The notes beneath the pieces were generated by a model. The model saw only the letters and a list, made by a program, of their open reading frames with translations, was not told the origin of the DNA and did no database searches. This document shows, piece by piece, positions 57,598 to 64,000 of a stretch of 64,000 nucleotides of DNA (within the stretch, counting starts at the first letter, position 1; every line of letters starts with the position of its first letter). A program made the translations under genes and the position numbers. The stretch is from Rotaria sordida (lineage: Eukaryota; Rotifera; Eurotatoria; Philodinida; Philodinidae), in the NCBI GenBank assembly GCA_905250125.1, contig CAJNOL010000672.1, forward strand, positions 48,446-112,445. The letters run 5' to 3'.

Positions 57598-57621
57598 ATT
57601 TTCTCTTTTCTCATTTTATTC

Positions 57622-58554
57622 ATGGCTGGTGGAGCGAATAATAAATCAGCTGCTCAGTTAATGACTGAAGCAAATAAGAAAGCTAAATCAGCTGGTGGAC
57701 TATTTCAACGTATGCTTGGATCAGGTAATGTAATGAATGAAGATGCTCGTGTACTTTATATTCAAGCTGGTAATGCCGGACGAGCCGAAGGTGATTATCC
57801 AACATCTGTTGAAGCTTATAAACGAGCATTAGATTTAAGTACTGAAGATTTTGAAAAAGCTCAAATGTATGAAGCAATATCATCATCATATCGAATGTTT
57901 GATTTACCTCAAGCTATACCACCATTAACACGTGCAGCTGAATTATATATGACTCAAGGTAAATGGACAATGGCATCACAAATATTTGAAAAAATTGCTG
58001 AATTATATGAACAAATGAATGATTATGAAAATATGATGAAATGTTTAAAAGAAGCATATCGATTTTTAAAACAAGAAGGACAAAAAGCAGGTACAAATAG
58101 AGTACAAAAGAAAATGGCCGAAATACATGTACTTCAACATCAATTTATTGAAGCACAACAACAATTTGAAGAACTGGCTGAGAAAGCAAAAGATGATGCT
58201 TTAGTTAAATTTAGTGCTAAAGATTATTGGTTAAGGTAATTAATTAAAATTTTTAGTTTTGACTTTTTTTTTAAAATTTATTATAGAGCAACAATGTGTG
58301 CATTATGTATTGATGTTGAAAATGCTAGTACAGCATTGAATCGATATATAAATGATAATCCATTATTTGAAGAACGATCAATTGAAGTAAAATTACTTCG
58401 TCAATTAATTACTGATGTTGAAGAACAAAATAAGGAATCATTTTTAAAACATTTTGATGATACATCATTATCACCATTACGTTCTGATCGAATAGTTCGC
58501 TCATTGATTGATGATATTGCGAAAAAGATCAATGGTGATGTTGATCTTAAATAA
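57622..58554 (+). CDS. NAPA: Alpha-SNAP (soluble NSF attachment protein)
   Basis: Two exons (57622-58235, 58287-58554) give 293 codons plus stop; vertebrate alpha-SNAP has 295. The protein couples SNARE complexes to the ATPase NSF for disassembly after membrane fusion. It is a TPR-like helical solenoid throughout. Recognisable parts are KKAKSAGGLFQRMLG (the N-terminal membrane-contacting loop region), LYIQAGNAGRAEGDYPTSVE, IAELYEQMNDYENMMKCLKE, the well conserved LVKFSAKDYWLRATMC (family LLKYSAKDYFFKAALC), and a C-terminal helix with an acidic end (KKINGDVDLK). The divergent N-terminal residues MAGGANNKSAAQLM are of ordinary length. It follows TFIIS on the same strand by 179 bp, with a T-rich acceptor between them. 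Confidence 0.94.
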
Positions 58555-58628
58555 ATTAATTGTAATATTTTGAACAGTAAGTATCTATATAATTTTTTTT
58601 GCTAAGTAGATTTTGTGTATGTCTGTGC

Positions 58629-58634
58629 AATAAA
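58629..58634 (+). terminator. Polyadenylation signal of the SNAP gene
   Basis: AATAAA lies 75 bases after the SNAP stop codon, a normal distance for a 3' end signal. Confidence 0.6.
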
Positions 58635-60221
58635 AGCTTAAAATATGAGATATTTATCATAGTCATTTATTTACTTTATTTTTTGTCTTTTTTCGTGTTT
58701 TTTTTAAATGTATAAAGGAAAATCTCCAGATTGGAGAGTCATTCCATACTTTTCGAGAATCTCATTTTTTTTTCTCGTTGTCTTGTTTGTGATTGTGTGT
58801 ATTGATATTTCAAATAATCTTCATTTATTTTCCTACTGAATAAAATGGCTAATATGAAGAAAAACAAGAAAATAAACATTAAAATGAATCATTATCAAAA
58901 TTGGAAATAAATTTTCTTCGTTTAAATCACATACATATCAGAAGGAGAAAAAGCAACAGACCAACTCGAAGATTACAGCAAGAATTTCATTCACAATTAA
59001 TTTATTTTTAATAGAATTTTAGCAAAACTAAATAGATAAAAATAATACCTTCTAGTAAATTATATAATAAATATAAATTCAATATTCGTTGAGATTTATT
59101 TGTAATAAAATGATATTTTTATAAAATGAAAGAGCTGCCAATAAGACAAACAATATCCTTGATAAAGATCGGCAAATAGTATTTGTGTTAGTAACAAGTG
59201 TATTCCATACGTATAGTTATATATATCTGAAACAAACTCATCATTCAACGGAATAAGAAACAATCTTGGAAACTTTTCAAAAACTTTGAAAGTCATACAA
59301 CTTCCTTTGGCATCATTACTATAGATATTCTAGTATTCGTTTTCTGCTTTATTTATCGTGTTGGATTAAATATTGACATTTCAAAATCGATGATAAATTG
59401 AGGTTGAATATGTCGTCCTTCGATATTTTCTTTTTATCACACTTGGTTGCTAATGAACATTAAATTTGACAAAGAGAAAGATGAACACCTTTCATTCCTA
59501 CTAACTGTCATTGACATATCGATGTCTTGTGATCTATCATTCATCCCTATAAGAGATGTACAGGACCAAGATTTTTTTGTCCTGGTCGTCTTGAATTTTT
59601 TCCACTGGTTTCAGTAGTTTCTTTCCTAGTAGTCATGCATCCGGTGGTTTTAGTTTTTTCAATGCCGATTTAGGTGTAGAGAAAACTATTCTAGAATCTA
59701 TTCGTATCACATCCTAAAAAAGTTCTTCTATACTCATTTTTTTTATTTGTTTAGACGAAAACTAGGACATTTTTGAGTTATCTCTCTTCAATTATGTTCT
59801 AACCGATGATCTATAAGATCATTCGCTTAAAACCATAGAACATTGAACTATACTCTTTAGTTTCGGTTGGCACAAGTTTGTTCTCCTGGTTCCGATCTCG
59901 CATATTGCTAGTCATGAAACATCAGTTTTTTACCAATTGATAAGAATTTTGTTACTCTTGTGAACTCTATACAATTTATTTTGGTCATATATTTATATTT
60001 AAAACAGTGCAAGAAAACAAACTCTTGCATCATCATTTCGTGTTGGTTAAAAGAATTCATCAAGAAGATTTTGTCAAATAATACTCAATAAGAATTCAAT
60101 ATTGATTTAGAAGTTACTTCTGAAACAATTGAATAAGATAGAATCAAAAATTGACTTACAAGATTTTTTTGACGAGTTTAGAAAAAACAGCAATTTAATT
60201 GCTGTTTGTTAAGTCTTTCTC

Positions 60222-60431
60222 ATGAGTCTATATAAAAATCGTCACTTTATTCCGCGAATGTTTCTTTCTTTTCTTATTATTTTATTTGTCAATGTATGCC
60301 AAAAACAAATCACATATAGTTTAAAAAACGAGGCAATTTCCTATCAACACATCGAAAAATCATCATTCAACACATACTCATCAATGAGATCTAAAGGTCA
60401 ACATTTTGAACTATTGTTTTGCATTCTATAA
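60222..60431 (+). CDS. Short ORF with signal-like leader, hypothetical
   Basis: 69 codons; an internal Met begins MFLSFLIILFVNVCQ, which looks like a signal peptide, followed by a polar 40-residue stretch. Immediately after, at 60434, a second ORF of 26 codons also starts with a hydrophobic leader (MKIFSRLSFVLFMSFCLLL). There is no similarity I recognise, and such ORFs can arise by chance in AT-rich DNA. Confidence 0.2.
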   Translation: MSLYKNRHFIPRMFLSFLIILFVNVCQKQITYSLKNEAISYQHIEKSSFNTYSSMRSKGQHFELLFCIL

Positions 60432-61149
60432 AAAATGAAGATATTTTCCCGATTATCATTCGTTTTGTTCATGTCATTTTGCTTATTATTGTATGATAAA
60501 TATAAACATATCTAGAATCTAAGTGAAGAAAATTTCATATCTAATATTTAAAAAAATTACCTTTTCAGAACGTGCTCATTAATGTAATACAAGAATCGAT
60601 ATATGGTACCATTGTTATAGCGTCGTATTTTATGACTTACATTCAGAATTATTCTACACACATCATAACACATTAGATTTAAGATTTTCTGTTTTATCAA
60701 AGACACACAGACACCAACAATAATAACTATGAAACGGAAGGAAGTATTTCAAAAATGTTTGTATTTACAAAGAATATATCTTCATCATGTCCCATATTTT
60801 TATTTCGTAAGAAATGTACTCGCGTTTGCCTTAATATGAGGCAAATTAGCTGCCAAATGGAATGATTGCCTTATTAAACTAGTGTGGGTCAGATTTTTAC
60901 GCTATAGAATCTATTCCAATATAATTATCGTGCTTGACTAGATACATGATTGGAAAAAATAGTAAGCCAATTAATATTATTTCTGTTTCTGTTCTATCTT
61001 GTAACATAAATTAAACATACGTGTGTTGACATAGAAACTTTGAGTAATATTTATTTCATAAAAAAACCTCGCAAAGGTTCAGCAGCTCAACATTCTCTTA
61101 ACATTTATTTTCCTTAACGATAAAAAAGACAAAGAATAGGAGATTATGC

Positions 61150-63016
61150 ATCTACGACTTCTAAGAAATGTCGTATATGTGGTGCTGTAGCACGCGATCT
61201 AAATTTCAATGTCATTACTTGCATGACTTGTAAATCTTTTTTTCGCCAAAATGCACATAAAAAATCTGTCAGTTTCATCTATATCTCTAAAGAAAACAAA
61301 CAAGTTTTTTCTCAACAAATTGAATAGCTCATATCATTTTGCCAGTTTCAAAAGGATTGCCACACAACAAAAATAACATGCAGTTACTATTCATCTTGTC
61401 GATTAAAGAAATGTTCAGCATTAGCAATGAATCTTGAATTAATTCAAAATATTTCTAATTCCAGCAATGTCTCCAAGGAAATTCAACAATTACAAACGAT
61501 AGACGATAAACGAACTCGATTACCAATAGCAATATCATTTTTTGAATATTCTTGGATAATGACATGTTTGGTTTTTTTCTCTATAGCCTTTACCACTTAG
61601 TCTTCTTTGCAATGATCGTTCAACATTGACAACTAATGAATAGACTCTTGTTTCGAATTTTCTTCATGCATTTGATGAGCAAGACCCTTCCACACCAATT
61701 CAGTATTCTCTTCATGAATTATCTTCATTACCACTCAAATTACGTTTGAAACTGTCTGGAACCGCGGATGTTCTTCGTGAGCTTTTTAGTAGTATTGGAT
61801 CAGTTATCGAACGTCTACCAGAATTTTATTCGTTACCGTTTGGTATTCGTCGAGTTTTCATTAAGCATAATGTGTTCGTCACTGGTACGTGCAATATATG
61901 TTTTTTGTGTCGTGAACTAAATCTAATTCATAATATGACTGCTTTCAATGCTAGCAATCAGCTGTATGGATCTGAGTTTGTGATGGAATACCGTCGAGAT
62001 ATTGTACGATATGATCCAAATGGAAATCTTAGAGTAGTGTCACAGATCCAGGAAATCTGGAATCTCAGAGATCTCCTCAGAGATGTTGCATATACTAACA
62101 ACGTTACAACATAATATTGAATTATCAGACAGTAATGATATTTTTTTTACCATCTCGAACTCCTAAGGGAGATGTCGCATCTCTACAAGAGATACCGTAT
62201 CTCTCATCACATCTCTGTAAGGAGATGCATCTCCAGCATTCTCCCTAGGCTAAAATTTAAAAAAAAAATTTTCATAAGGAGATGCTAATCCTAGAGATGC
62301 AGCATCTCCCTAAGGACATACATCTCTAGCATCATCCCTAGGCTAAAATGAAAAAAATTTTTTCATAAGCAGATGCATATCCTGGAGATGTGGCATCTCT
62401 TACAGAGATATAATTAGAAATACGGTATCTCTTGTAGAAATGCAGCATCTCTGTAAGGAGATGCATCTCCAGCATCATCTCTAGGCTAAAATTGAAATAA
62501 ATTTTTTCATAAGGAGATGCAAGTTCTGAAGATGTGACATCTCTTAGGGAGATGTGATGAGAGACAGTATTTCTTGTAGAGATAAAGGCTAATATCGGAT
62601 ATGTGTAATATATGAGTAGGGTGAAAACGCTTGTATATATAACATGTCAGTGGAGATCTCTGAGATCCCCGATTTCCTGGATCTGTCACACTGCTGAAAT
62701 CTTATTAAAATCTTTATGTTCATATTAGCTTTTTCAAGTAGTTGCTCACTTGTTAAATATGATAATCAATTAGATATTTCAACTATGTACAGCTCGATCA
62801 ATCTTGTTCATATTCAGAATGTATATGTGACGATATTGTGAAAATATTTAGTTTATCTATATGGATTTAAAGAAGCAATCCTTCGACTTACTCGTTTAAA
62901 AAAAATTTTGTAGATTTAATTAATACGTTAAATCGGACGCCTCAGAGCGAAACTCCTAACCGTATGATGGGTACAGTTGTAACAGAAACAGAACGTATAC
63001 TGGTGATTGATGACTG
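61150..63016 (+). pseudogene. Nuclear hormone receptor pseudogene, split by a transposon
   Basis: The DNA-binding domain begins KKCRICGAVARDLNFNVITC, then MTCKSFFRQNA: first zinc module and P-box region. After a short intron-like gap the second module reads CSYYSSCRLKKCSALAM but appears shortened. The ligand-binding domain continues as TLVSNFLHAFDEQDPST, FSSIGSVIERLPEFYSLPFG and AFNASNQLYGSEFVMEYRRD. It is cut at 62032 by a 664 bp element and resumes after it as IKIFMFILAFSSSCSLVKYD, IQNVYV, KYLVYLYGFKEAILRL and TVVTETERILVIDD. Broken by an in-frame TAG at 61641-61643, by the insertion, and by TGA at 62839-62841 where the family has Trp (LWKYL). No in-frame ATG precedes the zinc finger; a TAA lies upstream. 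It belongs to the type of receptor that is expanded in bdelloids. Confidence 0.85.
62032..62695. mobile_element. 664 bp Mutator-like non-autonomous element with 9 bp target duplication
   Basis: GAAATCTTA occurs at 62023-62031 and 62696-62704 on either side. Terminal inverted repeats are about 60 bases: AGTAGTGTCACAGATCCAGG at left against the complement of the right end, AGCAGTGTGACAGATCCAGG. The interior holds diverged tandem repeats built on AGGAGATGCATCTCC and CTAGGCTAAAAT units (near 62250, 62340 and 62484). No transposase. A 9 bp duplication is typical of Mutator-like elements; the assignment is inferred from that alone. Confidence 0.8.
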
Positions 63017-64000
63017 AATTAGACTCATTCAGCTTTCTAAATTGGCCACAAATGCTTCTGATATCTAACAGATTTCATTATTGTGAATAGTTAGACTTAT
63101 ACAAAAGAAATACACCGATGATTATGCATGTGGTGTCTTCGACTGTATTGTTATTTATTACATAAAATTAAGCTGAACACAAAGAACAATTACCTATTAA
63201 AGAATACAATAAAATCATGAGGAAATATGAAACGATATTCGATTGAAAAAAGAACAAAATAAAGCAGTCTTTATTATTAAGAATAAGACACATTATAGCC
63301 AGCTGTACACTACACAGGAAACGTTGAAATACATTTGAAATTTTCGAAAAAAAGAATATCTTTACTGATAGTATTTCTAGTAAATCGCAGAATTAAAGCC
63401 AAAAATTCTGAACTGAATCCTAACTGATGCGTCTCGGTTCTATTTATTTCTACAACTAAATTTGCATCAGTACTGCAAGTTCCCATGAAAAAAGTATAGA
63501 ACAAAATGGAGTTTGAACGAGAACTTTGAGAAAATAACGATATTGTCGTGTTTAAACGCATCGTTTTATTTCAACAGGTCTCGACATATCTTTTTTTTAT
63601 TATTTATGAAGCACTTTTTTAACTTAAAATACCATCTAAAAACATCACTTGAATATGCTAGTGAGAAAAAACGTTTTTCTCTCATCAATAAATGTGATTT
63701 AAAACAGCGTTCGAATGTATTTGATTTTTTACACTTCAACTCATTATGTTTTCTTCTTCTAGAAAGAAAATTACTTTTTTTTAATGATACATTAGAAGGA
63801 TTTTTTTTTAATGAGTTTTTCTTGAGAAGAAAATGAGTTACTTCACATATAACAAAAAGTAATATTTTAATTAATATTTTTCTCCAGTAAAAACATTGTT
63901 TTACCAAGTATAGAATGTCACTAACGTTTAGGTATACATTGCGCATTATGGCACTCAAAAACAGATCTCGTAAATAGATCTGATCTAAAAATAAACATTT
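63017..64000. other. Right-edge region without recognised gene
   Basis: Two overlapping ORFs on opposite strands (63513-63836 plus, 63566-63958 minus) are open over a shared low-complexity stretch and show no domain. Nothing else supported. Confidence 0.4.

Larger units (their letters stand above)
58555..61146. other. Intergenic spacer downstream of SNAP
   Basis: AT-rich. Contains the SNAP polyadenylation signal near its start and two consecutive short ORFs with hydrophobic leaders (60222 and 60434). Nothing else recognised. Confidence 0.5.

Noticed and set aside
63513-63958. Overlapping ORFs of 107 and 130 residues on opposite strands
   Set aside because: Both are open over the same Lys/Phe-rich low-complexity stretch; neither has a domain.

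Overview
This is a eukaryotic nuclear window, most probably from a bdelloid rotifer. It is strongly AT-rich. Genes are split by many short GT-AG introns, commonly about 50-80 bp, and a few introns are swollen by inserted repeats. Three observations point to bdelloids: animal-type proteins (an NBEAL-type BEACH protein, SARA, TFIIS, alpha-SNAP, 14-3-3), a nuclear-receptor remnant of the type expanded in these animals, and a fold-back repeat whose centre carries TGTGGG-like bases resembling the bdelloid telomere unit. The species assignment is inference; no rRNA or mitochondrial marker is present. A 100-N gap lies at 32208-32307.

Layout. 1-9041 (minus): most of a neurobeachin-like (NBEAL) gene running off the left edge. 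9196-9648 (minus): a frameshifted SRP19 pseudogene. 10266-11217 (minus): a small secreted protein of unknown function. 14309-26661 (plus): a 13-exon SARA/endofin-type FYVE gene. Its 6.5 kb fourth intron carries, on the other strand, two nested ubiquitin-like genes: a three-UBL protein at 18985-22177 and a one-UBL protein at 18127-18678. The same intron also holds mariner fragments and a fold-back element. 26662-33725: a repeat-rich stretch without recognisable genes. 33726-36543 (minus): two tandem paralogues with two RRMs and a coiled coil, one with a SINE-like intron insertion. 37856-41432 (minus): a single-pass membrane coiled-coil protein. 45882-47289 (minus): an F-box protein. 48933-49681 (minus): a divergent 14-3-3-like protein. 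51124-53296 (minus): a secreted GH18 chitinase. 56075-57442 and 57622-58554 (plus): TFIIS followed closely by alpha-SNAP, possibly a trans-spliced pair. 61150-63016 (plus): a nuclear-receptor pseudogene split by a 664 bp transposon with a clean 9 bp target duplication.

Most splice junctions were read by eye. For eleven genes (the small secreted protein, SARA, three-UBL, both RRM genes, the membrane coiled-coil gene, F-box, 14-3-3, chitinase, TFIIS, SNAP) the summed exon lengths are divisible by three and end in a stop, which supports the models. No single pathway links the genes. The notable themes are nested genes inside an intron, gene decay (SRP19, nuclear receptor) and a dense load of small inverted-repeat elements in introns and spacers.
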